A DNA stretch of 64,000 bases from Trogon surrucura (Eukaryota > Chordata > Aves > Trogoniformes > Trogonidae). A program made the position numbers and the translations under genes. The stretch lies in contig CM036623.1 of assembly GCA_020746105.1 (NCBI GenBank), positions 2,480,001 through 2,544,000 of the forward strand, in the 5' to 3' direction. The notes under the pieces are model-generated. The model was not told the origin of the DNA and did not search any database. It saw nothing but the letters and a program-made list of their open reading frames with translations. Shown here piece after piece: positions 48,801 through 61,100 of this stretch (its first letter is position 1; each line of letters starts with the position of its first letter).

Positions 48801-51580
48801 CACCTTGGGGGTATCAGGAGAAAAACAGATCAGTTTTTCCTCTTTCAGCTCTCCTGCGTGTGGCCAGTCCAGCTGGATGACAGGTCCAGCAGTAACTCCT
48901 CACAGCAGGAAACTCCACCTGATGTCCCATGTGAAACGAGAGTTCAGCCAAGGGTACAGGCACTTCTTAGTGGACAAGTTTCCACACGATGTAATTCCTG
49001 CGATAACTGGTGTCTTTGTGTCCGCCATGAGCATTCCCCTTGTCAGCCCAGCAGAGAGGCCTGAAATTACCTGGAAACAGGTTTCTTCATCAAGATGTCC
49101 TTCCAAGTGAGGCTCTGCACTGCCCTGCAATATCAGCACATGTGTCTTCTGACTCCAAAATTCACCGCCTTTCAGTTTGTGTACATCTAGCTGAGAAATT
49201 GCACCCACTAATTGTCGCTGAAGTTTGCAGCTGGTTGACCCACCAGGACAGGGCTGGGGTGCTGGGCGGAGTTGTGCAGCTCCTCCCCAGTTCTGATGTG
49301 CTCAAGATGCACGGCTGAAAGATGACCAACCTGTCACCTCTAATACCCTTGATGGATCTAAACTCCACAGATCCGAGCTCCGGTGGATATGACAGCGTCT
49401 GTTGCAAATGCAGCTGTTCCAAAACGCAAACCAGAATTTCTAAGTGCCACCGAAATGGTGAAGAGCCATTGAGGAGTAGGTGTCAGGGAATGGCAAAAGC
49501 CCTTTTGGAGAAACTGTCCAAAAGAAGAAGGGAGGGTCCCGTGGTCACCTCCAACAGTGCAAGCAGAATGAAAAGCAGCACCAGCAAAAGCCAGTAACGT
49601 GCCCAAAGCTAAGTGCCTGGGCTAAATCAGGCCAGTCAAAATAGCTGTGCCAGTGAATGAACATGCCAATCTAAGTCACACTTCCTGAAGCAGTTGAACC
49701 CTCAGCCACAAAGCTCTTCCCAGGAAGAAGGGCTGTTGCAATGAAGATGCCGTTACGGCCAGTTTGCATTGGTGAAGTTCATGTTTATCCATCACTCTTC
49801 AGTACCAGAAAGAGGGGAGAAAAAAGAAAAAAAAAAAAAAAAAAGGTGTTCCTGTGCATCTGTGCTCTGTGTGTGAGCAATCCTGGGCTGCAGGAGAGCC
49901 AGCGCGCATGGGGATGGGTGTGGGTTACGCAACGGAGGGTGCTCGCTCCGGGGAAGCTGTGGGGAGCGTGGGTCCGTGCCTGCCGGGGGGGCAGGGCCAG
50001 TAGGGTGCACACAAGCACCCCGCCCAGGGAAGGGCACCGTGGTGCTGGAGGGGAGGTGCAGGAAGGTTTTTTTTGCCCCAGGTGTTTATACAACACAGTT
50101 TGGCTCAGCAAAGAGTTAACGTGGTAAAGAAGAGTCTAGAAGGCCTCCTGCCAGCTATAAACAGAGCGAGCAGCACACACAGGATGTGGCAAGCAGCTCG
50201 AGGTGGCCCGTTATTAACTTCACTTTTATTTCAAGGGGATTCACTTCTCTGTTCTGTTTCCTATTTGGGAAGTGAAACCTAAGATCATGGCACCATTAAA
50301 AAAAAAAAAAATCATAAAAATTCGCCACAGCTCATTTGTTTTTCTAATTTATTTTTTTTTTTCTTTTTAAAAAAGTTACTTTGCTTCTCCTTGAAGAGAA
50401 CTTATTGAAATTGCTGGTAATGCATCAAGCCTTCACTCTCTCTCCTGAGGAATTCTCTCATTTGCTCTCCTCTGAAACTGTGGACTCTGAGGGGAGTGTT
50501 TACACCTCACGGCGTGCTCACAGTATGGTGCAACCCCGAGCGGAGGGAACAACGCGGGTTCCTCCTCAGCACAGCGAGAGCCAGACCGTGCGCTGCTCAC
50601 AAGGTGCTTTGTAAACATTTATTCATTCTTGCACACACACTCCCTTCCCTCCCCACACCCCGCCCCCCCCCATCAGGTGAGGAAATATTATTGTCACCGT
50701 TTCACAGATGGAAGAAGTGAGCGCAGATAGGTTTGGTGACTCACCCACAGCCGCTGAGGCAGATCTAGAGCTGAGGTGTTACGCTCCCAACCACCTAATT
50801 TAACCCATCAGGTCACGTTTCCCACCCAGGGCTGACGATGTCAGTACTACCAGCTCCATGTACCTGCCACCCACTTGTCCTTGTGAAGCAGCAATGCTCA
50901 ACTCCACGTCTGCAGAACGAGATCAGATTGTGGCGACTTACTCCACGCACTGGTGTCATCAGAGCGTGATATATCATTATGATATCACGATGTTTATTAT
51001 GCCTGAAACTAACGCAAGGCCGCGCACAGAGCAGAGGTAGGCACCTGAAAAATCAGCGACCGTGCGCTCCTCCACCACATCACACGCGCACACCCTGTGC
51101 CGGGGTGCTGGTTGATGCCACCACGCTGCAAGGATCTACAAATGATCTGTGTGCTGGGCAGGGGCCCCCCCACCTTCTCTGCCAAGGCCCCGGGCTCGTT
51201 TCTGCCCCACGTGAGTGAGGTAGGACAGATGGCTCCGTGAGGCAGCGGAAGGAAGACATTTGCCTCTCCAGTGGAAATGGCTCTCAAAGCACATGGTCCG
51301 CAGATAAAAGATCATGGCCCCAGTTCTCCGGTGAGGCCGGTTATTTTGGAGCACCGAGTACTTACTGGAAGCCTAAAGGCGGTTCCATACAAGCACTCAG
51401 GAAGCCAAGCCTTGAGTGTCTCATCATGGCTGAACATCCAGGGCCACACGTTGCCACTGGTTGCTTCTGCCTTGCTATTTAAAATCCTCACCGACATTGT
51501 TATCCTCACCCACATAGAATCAAGAACAACAACAACTAAATAAATAAATAAATCCACACTTTATCACCTCCATTGGCTTT

Positions 51581-51606
51581 TCATGCCCTGTTTACACAGG
51601 GCATGA
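51581..51606. repeat. Perfect 11-bp inverted repeat with 4-base loop
   Basis: The left arm TCATGCCCTGT (51581-51591) and right arm ACAGGGCATGA (51596-51606) are exact reverse complements around TTAC. It lies about 320 bp to the left of the CR1 at 51930. The arms are longer than expected for a random hairpin with so tight a loop. No flanking transposon is recognised. Confidence 0.9.
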
Positions 51607-51929
51607 TTTCACTCGTATTCAGCTCACTGCAAATGACTCAGATGAGTCAGTTCCACTTTTGGAGACACCGGTTGGGCTGTCTGGCCCCCTTGCCCCCCTC
51701 AAACAGCCTCGTGCTACTGGAGGGGAGGTTAGCTTACCCTGTACAAATCTTAACTTTCACTCGGTATTTTCTTCTTTTGAATAGAACCTTTGTAACAGGC
51801 CATTCCAATGGAGCCGATGTTGCTTTTTGTCTTGCCGTTGTGCAAAACTTGTTTCCACTGCCACGGTGAAGTTTGCAGAAAGATTCTCTATCTCTGAGGG
51901 CTTTGGACCCATCTCACAGAGGCTGTTGC

Positions 51930-53038
51930 TGTGCATGGATTTGATGGTGGATAAGGAGCTGGCTGGAAGATCGCACTCAAAGAATTGCAGTCAACAGCTC
52001 AATGTCCAAGTGGAGACCAGTGACACGTGGTGTCCCTCGGGGATCAGTGCTGGGACCAGTACAATTTAACATCTTTGTCAGTGACAGGGACAGTGGCATC
52101 GAGTGCACCCTCAGCAAGTTTGCTGACAACACAAAGTTGTGTGGTGCGGTCAACATGCTGGAGAGAAGGGATGCCATCCAGAGGGACCTTGACAGGCTTG
52201 AAAGGTGGGCCCAGGCCAACCTCATGAAGTTAAACAAGGCCAAGCGTAAGGTCCTGCACCTGGGGCGAGGCAATCCCAAGCACAGATACAGGCTGGGCAA
52301 TGAGTGGATTGAGAGCAGTCCTGGGGAGAAGGATTTGGGCGTGTTGGTCGATGATAAGATCAACATGAGCCAACAATGTGCGCTTGCAGCCCAGAAAACC
52401 AACTGTTTCCTGGGATGGCATCAAGAGATGTGTGACCAGCAGGTCGAGGGAGGTGATTCTTCCCCTCTGCTCTGCCCTTGTGAGACCCCACCCAGAATAC
52501 TGCATCCAGCTCTGGAGCCTGCAACACAAGAAAGACACAGAGCTGTTGGGGCGAGTCCAGAGGACTACCAAGATGGTCAGAGGTCTGGAGCACTTCTCCT
52601 ATGAGGACAGGCTGAGAGAGTTGGTCTTGTTCAGCCTGGAAATGAGAAGACTCCGGGGAGACCTTGTAGCGGCCTTCCAGTACCTGAAGAGGGCCTACAA
52701 GAAGGCTGGGGAGGGACTTTTTTACAAGGGTCTTTAGTGATAGGACAAGGAGTAATGAGTGGAAGCTGGAAGAGTGTAGGTTTAAACCAAATATAAGAAG
52801 TTCTTTACACTGAGAGTGGTGAACACTGGAACAGGTTGCCCAGGGAAGTTGTGGATGCTCCATCCCTGGAAGTGTTCAAGGCCAGGTTGGATGGAGCCTT
52901 GAGCAAACTGATCCAGTGGGAGGTGTCCCCGCCATGACAGAGGGGGTTGGAACTAGATGATTTTTGAGGTCCTTTCCAACCCAAATCATTGATTCTATGA
53001 TTCTGTGATTCTATGATTCTGTGATTCTATGATTCTAT
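51930..53038 (+). repeat. CR1 LINE, 1.1-kb 3' portion with reverse-transcriptase remnant
   Basis: This is a 5'-truncated CR1. From about 52025 the frame reads [11 protein letters not shown], then [27 protein letters not shown] and [18 protein letters not shown], all standard for the C-terminal half of CR1 ORF2. The catalytic FADD motif has become FADN (Asn codon at 52128-52130), and the frame shifts near 52400, so the copy is dead. The 3' UTR ('aacaggttgcccagggaagttg', 'ggaggtgtccccgcc', 'ggtcctttccaacccaa') ends in six 8-bp tail units alternating ATTCTATG and ATTCTGTG (52991-53038). It is the least decayed LINE in the window. Confidence 0.95.
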
Positions 53039-54597
53039 ATTGAGAACAACAGCAAAGTGCCCACTAATTTCAAGGTGTGAGAGACTAGGGTCTCAGAAGT
53101 ACTTGGGAGTGGAAAGAGAATGCATTTGGGTGCCTGGACTGTTCAAAGGCTTCCCTACACCTCTTTCTGTGTGGTTTTGGGGCGCACGGTGACTTTACAG
53201 TTGTGGAGAAATGGAAATGGGGAAGAGTCTGGAGCATCTCAAAGGAAGATGGCTCGCTCTTCTTCCCCTGGCTTTCCCTTTAGGGACCAAGTGCCACGAA
53301 ACTGTGCTAGAGACCTGGGTTGTAAAGAGTCACAACAACTTTCCGGACAGTTGTCTCTGGAGTTGGGGTTTCCTTTCCTTGCTGAGGGTTAAACAGGAGT
53401 TTTCAGGAGGTGGAGGAAGGGAGGGTGGCTGGCACGTGGGCTGGTTTGCGGAAGAGCCTAGAGTCAGCACCTTTCATCCACAGGAACAGAAGACCTTCTG
53501 CTGTTGAACTGGCAGAGAGTTAATCTCATAGTTAAAATATTACTGGGCTCTACCTGCTCTTATCCTTCCACAGTGCAAGGGGCAAAGGGGCTTAGTAGGT
53601 CAACTGGCTGGTACCTGACCGCAACTAAAGGAACTTGGTCAAGGCTCAGAATTTGACCTGCACTTCCTTGGTTAGATCCTTTTCCACAGTTCGTGTCATT
53701 CTTTTGTAGCCCTCGTTCATGCTTCACTGCGTTCTGTGCCAAACAGAACAAAGTAGAAACCCTGCAGAGAAGGAAGCCCAGACCAAAGTGAGGTGTTCTC
53801 TGTGACACAAGGGTGTGCAGGGTGCTCGTTAGGGCAGCCTCAGTGGAACCAGATGGAAGCCAAGTCATTCAAACAGCGCAAAACACCGTGCCTAAATTTC
53901 AGGAGTCCCTGACAGGGAAGAGAGCTGTGCCAGGTGTGAGAGACAAAATTGAGAAGGAGTCACAAATGCAGGGCAAGCACCCAAGCAATACCCCGCTGCC
54001 TTCTCTAAGAGGGGCACAGCCAACCTGCCGTGGCACTGGTAACCAGAGCCTCGCGTAGCACAGGGCTCGTTTGCCACTGGCATTACCGCCGTGCCCACCC
54101 TAGCCCCAGAGCCTTGCTCCCAGGCCTAAGCCAGCAAGACTGAAAGTTACAGTTTTGCTGGACAAAAGCATTCTAAATGGGAATGGGGAGCAATCCTTGC
54201 TGTCTCCACAGGTTCCAACTCGGCAATGTATGTTACACCCATTCATCTAAATGCAGAATTACCTCTGAAACCTAACAATAAGGCTCGAAATGCCGTCACA
54301 CAGATAATTTATTTCTCCACTGTCTCAAAGTGCCTCCCAGGTGCTGAAAAGCTTAGTTGCCAAAATCTTCCTGGCCTCTGCCTACAACCTCAGTGACGCA
54401 GCTCCGCATTGCATCATGTCTCCTATTCCTGCAGGCCCCAAGAGCTTTAACCCATCAACGTGCTCTGTCTCAGAGCCCCCCGCAGTGGTGGTGGTGGGAG
54501 GCCCGCTCTCCCCCTCGCATGGCCGAGGAGACCTGAGGCCGAGCAAGGAGAAGCGACTTCTCCCGGCTCACGGGGGTAGTGGGGGCTGGAGCACCAC
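53039..54597. other. Intergenic DNA between two CR1 copies
   Basis: This stretch holds no recognisable gene, RNA or repeat. Open frames are below 105 codons and without domain features. Confidence 0.55.
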
Positions 54598-54622
54598 CAT
54601 CACACACACACACATACACACA
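54598..54622. repeat. CA microsatellite at the 3' edge of an antisense CR1
   Basis: The repeat is about ten CA units with one CATA interruption. It lies exactly where the 8-bp tail of the adjoining minus-strand CR1 should be, so it may have replaced or grown beside that tail. Confidence 0.85.
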
Positions 54623-55132
54623 GAGAATTGTTGAGGCTGGAAAAGACGTCTGAGATCATCAAATCCAGCCTATGACCCAGCACCATCGCAACGGCTAGAC
54701 CATGGCACTAAGTGCCACATCCAGCCTCTCCTTAAACACCTCCAGGGACGGTGACTCCACCTCTCCGTGAGGAAATGCTTCCTGAGATCCAACCTAAACC
54801 TCCCCTGACGTAGTTTCAGGCTGTGCCCTCTCGTCCTGTCACTGGTTGCCCGGGAGAAGAGCCCGGCCCTCACCTGACTACACCCTCCCTTCAGGGAGTT
54901 GTAGAGAGCGATGAGGTCCCCCCTGAGCCTCCTCTTCTCCAGGCTAAACACCCCCAGCCTCTCCTCACAGGACTTTCCCTCCAGTCCCTTCCCCAGCCTC
55001 ATTGCTCTCCTCTGGACCTGCTCCAGCCCCTCAAGGTCTTTCTTGCAGTGAGGAGCCCAGACCTGCACACAGGGCTCGAGGTGAGGCCTCCCCAGTGCTG
55101 AGCACAGGGGCAGAATTACATCCTGACTGCTG
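54623..55132 (-). repeat. CR1 LINE 3' end, minus orientation
   Basis: On the plus strand it reads as the reverse complement of a CR1 3' region: 'gaattgttgaggctggaaaag', 'aaacacctccagggacggtg', 'gccctctcgtcctgtcact', 'gagcctcctcttctccagg', 'tcctctggacctgctccag' and 'gctgagcacaggggcagaatt'. The 3' end is at the low coordinate. On the minus strand one frame runs through the ORF2 end (for example [13 protein letters not shown] and [12 protein letters not shown]), but it is truncated at the 5' end and makes no enzyme. Confidence 0.93.
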
Positions 55133-58100
55133 ATGCCTCCCATCTTCCATGGGTGTGTTGCTCCTCCTCGGAGAAACGTGCTTTGCCTTGATGTCAGTTG
55201 AGTTACACCAGTGCAAACCAGGCGTGAGCTCACACTCCAACACACTGGCTGTGCTGAAGGCACGAGGTCATCCCACCCTCGAGAAGCAGAGGGAGCACAC
55301 GGGGGTGTGTGCACACACCTCGGTGGCTGCGTACAAACACGCGTGTGCTCGCAGAGCTTCCATCTGGAGATGGGCCCCACGTGGCACGTGTCTGTTCAGG
55401 CAGAATAAACATCGCTGCTCCCGTTCCTGCAGAAGAATAGATTTTTGTTTTTCTCTCTCGGGTTCTGGAGTGACTTCTGGTTTGCAAAAATAGCTCTGCT
55501 CCAGGCAGCCTTCCGGATAGGTGGAATAGTTTCCCCTTGAGAAGAAACTGGTGGAAATCCCCTCTCCTGAGACATTTTTAACTTTGCCAGAAAACATACA
55601 ATGGGAGTGACTGCTTTAACTAGTGAGCTGACTGGGATGAGCTAATGGGTTTTTCCATCTCTGGTGTCTAGTTCCAGGGATTTCCATGAATCGCTGTCAG
55701 GACAGAAGAAGGCAACAGATTGCAACTGTGGGATCTGCTGTTTCAGCTCCACTGACACGTCATTCCCTCAGGACACCCAGTGACCTGGTTAATCTAGTTC
55801 TTTGCTTCTGACTTCTCCTCGTAAATGATTTATCAACTGGCGTGGATCCCTGTTTGCTTAAGGAGGCGTGTGACGACCTCTAGCAGACCGGCTGCACAGA
55901 GCTACAGCCCGCCTTTGGCACCCGGCTGCTGGTCCCGGCTCGTGACCCTTGGCATGGGGAGCAGGGCGACGAGGGCAGAGCACGGTGGCAAGGGTTGATG
56001 GAGGGACCCACGGGTCATGTTTACACGGCTCTGCGGAGAGCCCCGGTGACTAAGCCATCAGCGAGGGAGTTTGCAGGCTGTGGGGTACAAGTCATGGGAA
56101 GCATCAGCTGTGTCAGAGTCAACCCTCCGGTCCGTACGCTCCAGAGGAAAAAAAAATATGGATGTCCACCACCTTCTCCTTCCTCACAAGGTAGCATAGG
56201 TGGCAATGATGTTGGTCTTCCTCGTGCACACACATAGGTGGATACACGTGTCGCCACACATGAAATGCTGCAGCTAAAAAGAAGATGGTACAGATCTACA
56301 CTCAAGTACTGAAGCCAGGGAGGTGAAGGATCCTGCCTTTGTCTGTGAGGCTAAATCAGCGTGGAAAGAGATCAGCTATGACAAATGGGGCACCCCCCTA
56401 AAAAATTGTCTGTGGGCAACTCCCTGCCTTCCCTCCAGGCCAGTTATTGCTGCTTCCTGCTCTGATTGTTTCAAATCCGGTTATCTTGAGTTATGCCTGT
56501 TCTGGCAAATATGGTGCATCAGAGGGGAGGTCCCGTTCCCGTCCGTGCTGCAGGCATGCCACAGATCCTGGAGATTAGCATGGGAGGAACAGCTCAGATG
56601 AGCTGCTTGAGGCAGATATTGGGAAGCTTGCAACAGAGCTGTGTAACCATTATGAGCACAAAACTGACAAAAAAAAATCTTCATTTTTAGGAGATACAGG
56701 GCCACGCTGAATTATCAGACAGACAGAGGCTGTTTCATAGGGGCAGCACCCAGCAGAAAGGGAAGCTGAGGAAGGAGCTTGCTCCAGCACCAGCTGGGGC
56801 AGCCCTGCTCACCAGTAGCACAGTGTCACACCACCCAAGGGACACACATCAGCAGAGAGGGCTGGCTCAGGTTGCCACAAGGAACCGGCAGCCACACGTA
56901 GGCAGAAGCATGGGGTGTGTTTTCTTCTCTGGAGCAGCTTCCAGCTTCCTGGGACCTGAGAGATGGTTTTGTTCGCAGCCCAAGAGATCAGAGGTGCAGC
57001 TCCGGTTCCCTTTTATGAGGGCAGACCACGAGTTTCCTTTCCTTATGCCTCAACAGGAACCTCTGCGTTCACGCACCATGTGGTCCCACTCTGCACCTTG
57101 TACAGCATACCAGCATCACAGAAGGGCAGACAGCTGGTGGGATGTGTGAGGGCTCATCCCACCTCACGAGGAGCAGCCATAGCTACCCTGTAGCTCAAAA
57201 CCCAAAACCAAGTCTCCAAAAACACGTTCAGTCTAGGCTGAACCTGCACACCTTATGATATCCTTGTCATAGTTGCAAAGCAGAGAGGCAGAACACTGAA
57301 AGAAAGGAAGGTGAGTTATCCCAAAATCTCATTTTCAACCTTTTAACACGAGTGGATGCATTTTAGGCATAAGCTTCAACGTGAATTCCCAAGTGCTGGT
57401 AGATTTATATACAGGTAGCCAGGGTTCAGACTTAGCTTCAAGCCCAAACTCACTGAGTGTTCACACCACCTCTTCCATACACAGTCTTGCTCTCCAAACA
57501 GCAGAGAAGAGCCTGGTCCATATAGAAACTACGTTGTTACCAACAGCATGAGTGGTCATGGCTCAAACCTCTTGGCTCTTCAAATTCAAACGTGTTTACT
57601 GAGGACAGCACAGATGCAGAGTGACGCAAGCGCAAAACTCCCCAAAAGCATTCCCCTGTCCCTAGGACACTGAAACAAGAGCCAGGTTTTCTCATTGACC
57701 TCTTTTGCGGTAGACGCAGAGATTTAGCAACTCACATTAAAAAGAGCACCCAGAAACTCCTTGGCAGAGCCAGGAGCGGAACCTGCTCCCTCTCATCTCC
57801 AGTCTCCCCAGGTTGGGGGAGAGATTGCTTCCAGGTGCCTGGCTTTGTTCTGGCAATACAAGGCTGTTTTCTGGTCTGTTCTCTGTCTGTCCCAAAGGGG
57901 TTTTAATTTGCATTTTTGACCACAACCAAACAGATATTTTCATTGAGCTGTTCACACAGAAACCATTTTATTGAGCAGTTCTGGTTTTAGTGTGCTAAAA
58001 TCACCCAGCTGGCAGAGCAGTTCAGTGCAAGAAAGAAAGAAGACACATACCTCTCAGCTGGGTCTTACCATAGGAGATCCCACCTGTCATCAGCCAAGGT

Positions 58101-61100
58101 ATCCTCATTTATCATCACCATTCTGGGAAGACTGGCTCAGGTTTACAAGGCAGCTGATTCCGGTGTCTTATCCACGTCCACTGGTGATGAGGTTGGCAAC
58201 ATCTAACAAGATTGCATGCAGAAGAGCACAGTTATGGATTAATAGAAGTTAAGGGAACAATCACCTGTTTTTTCTTGGACCTGGTCAAGTATTCACTAAA
58301 AAGATTTCCATGAGCATTAGTAGGATTCAAATCAGACCATAAATTTCTTGCAAATTTTCTTCTGCTTTATTAAAGTGGAAAAAAAAGAAGTCACCAAACT
58401 AAAAAACTATTTTAAAAGTTGTTTCCCCTTTTTCTTGTATGTTTATTCTCCTTTCTGCTCCTTCCTGGCACCAGGAAGAGTACGTCCCACCTCTAACAAA
58501 ACCATGATCTGACAACTGCCCATATGCTTCACTGGCTGCAGAGAACAACCAACTCAGCCCTGCTCCACTTCAAGGCTCATCACTTGTACCAGGCACCCAC
58601 ATGACGGAATTACACACCGAGAGGACATTTTCCCTATCTTATTAGCACCTCCCCAAGCTTTCGATTAAAAAATGGGATATTTCTGTACCCTGTGGATGTC
58701 ACCGACCTTGTTTGTGGACTTTGCTCGCGCAGGATTGTGACACATAACTCCTGCAAGTCGTCTGGGGAGGAGTATTACAGGTATCAGACGCTGGCAAAGT
58801 GCCTAATTGGATTTTCAGAAGGGCATTGCTCCTGCCGCCTTTTGTTTTCAGGGCAGTTGGAAACGTAAACCCCAGTTCCCATCTCTAGGTACCAAACACC
58901 TTTAAAGACTGGTTGACAGCCTCAGCCCCCTCTTAGATGACAGCACTTAGCTCTCGGTGTGTTGCGAGGATGGAAGAAGTAATGAATATGAGTTCTCAGG
59001 AAATATAGAACAGGAGTCAACTAACTAACTTTTCAGTCAATTAAAGAGACAGTCTATTAACACTTTTTGCTAACGGCCAGCTTTGATAGATTCCTGTGTT
59101 TCCCACTGCCAGCATCTCTGTTCACAACAAGGAAATATTTACGACCCTTCTTCTTCAAAAGGCTGATTCATCTCATTTAAAATAGAGACAGCATGAAGAT
59201 ACATCTATCAACATAAGGGACATTAACTCTCACTTTTTGTCTCTATACTTAAGAAAGAAAAGAAGTATTTGAACCTTAAAGTGGAAAGTGAATCACACAG
59301 AGTGGCTGTGGATAGGAGCCATTAAATGCCTGCCTGGAACTTTTAATCAAATCAATAAAGCAATTTACTGTACAAACTGCTTTGGCAGAGTGGGGTTTAA
59401 GTTCTGTTGAAGTTCACAGCCCTGTATCCCTCAAGTTCAAGCCTTTGACCCTTCTGAGCACGGAGGAGCTGCTGGCACATCAGGCAAAGCGCACACCAGA
59501 CACGTGCCTGCTTTGATTTCCACGCAACGTCAGAAATGTCGGGATCGATTCCCAGGTATCAATTCCTGGCCCGCTAGAGGCAAGCACAGAATCTGGAGGG
59601 GGGCAAATCCATAGTCCTTGTTTCGAGCGAAAAGAGAGAAAAAACCCCAAATCCAGTTTGTTTTCAATGCAGACTTGGCTGCCTGTAGCTTTTGGTCTGA
59701 ACTACTAGAGTGTGAGGCCTGCTTTTGTGCCCCATTTTTGAAAGGAGAGCATTTTGGTGTTCTGCAGTGGGTCAGGGTGTCAGCAACAGCGCTGCCATCT
59801 CCAGGCCGAAGTGACTTTCCAGCACATTGCCTTGGGCAGCGATGGCACTGGCAACGACTTGCTCCCTTCACTGCCTCCTTCTAAAGGACCTTTCCTTTCT
59901 AAATAAAATTGCTGTAGTAGAAAGCACTTCTTCTCCATCCATGTCTCTCATTCGAGAATGGTGTATTCTGCCTCAATCAATCCTGCTTAAGAATAGACCA
60001 TCTAGATAACGAATGTATCTGCCGTAGGGATGAAGGACGGTGCGAAACTCGAGGTATAAAGCAGAGCCTCGTAGAGATATTTGAGGGGATCTGGAGAGCT
60101 CTAGGCTTCTGGGAGTGGTATTAAATGTGCAGTTTTGAAAGAGTGATACCAAGAGACTCAAGTATGGGACAGGGCTTTCTGTTGCCTTCTTAGTCACATC
60201 AAGGTCCATAGCCACAGTGAGCATGATTTTCATCTGCTCATCCCATTGCTACTCTTCACTGCTGCCCGGTTTGGGAAGAGTTTGCTCTGGAAATGCCCCA
60301 GAACTGCATTTATTTTCGCTCCGAATGTTCTTTTCTCCCATCCCCACAGCAATCTCATTCCTCTGACAAGAAGCGGGGGCATAAGGTTTGCCGAGACCAC
60401 CAGCAAGTTCTGCCTACCCAGGCCTGGACACTGTCCTTCCCAATCTGTCCCTGAACTGAATATTCCAAGTCAATCTGATCCAAACTCCTGACAACTGCAG
60501 CCAGTCTGGGACTTGTCTTGGTGGTTACAGCCTGCACAGAAAAGTCACATCTCAGCTCACACTCCTTCCCCATGGCTGCTCCTTTGCCTTGTTGCCTCAT
60601 CTCCTCTCTAACCTGGTTTAAGAATGGCCTCTCCCTGTGCAACTCCCTGCAGCAGGTGTAGGAGTCGTTTAATACTGACAAATGTTAAAAGGAACCAGGC
60701 AGAGGATGTTCATGGCAACATATTGCTCTCCACAATGCTCCATGCTAATTTTTGAGGTGGTTTAAACCCTTCCACCTCCCACACACCCCGAGTGGCCGAG
60801 CAGGTTGAAGTGGAGCAGGAAAGTGAGCGTTGCACTGCGATATTCCAGCCTCGCAGCTGAAGAACCCCAACCCAATGCACTTGCAAAGCACTTCAGCTTT
60901 GCTTGCACACTGCCTGCCCCGTGCCCGGCACCCGCTGTATTGCAAAATCCCCCGCTGATGTGACTAAGAGTCACGCTCTGCAGCCTCAGCTTCGGTTTCT
61001 ACCTCTCGTGGCCCTGAAATGGAGACAGGGAAGTGTTGGACACTTTCTGTTCTCCTTGCCTAGGACTCTCTGACCACAGGTGTTTTTGAGCCCAAGGGGC

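Larger units (their letters stand above)
40460..51929. other. Intergenic DNA upstream of ZFP36L1
   Basis: I recognise no gene in this 11.5 kb. Open frames of up to 198 codons (for example 41049-41645) have no recognisable domain or splice logic. Landmarks are an AT-rich AATG/AATA-like stretch (40590-40650), a 28-bp tandem duplication (43652-43709), an ancient LINE fragment (45769-45875), A/T runs near 44487-44516, 49827-49844 and 50300-50375, and a perfect hairpin (51581-51606). In human the next gene on this side is ACTN1. None of its C-terminal exons is seen here. Confidence 0.55.

Noticed and set aside
52002..52604. 200-codon plus-strand frame with reverse-transcriptase similarity
   Set aside because: It is the truncated, active-site-mutated ORF2 end of the CR1 at 51930-53038, not a host gene.
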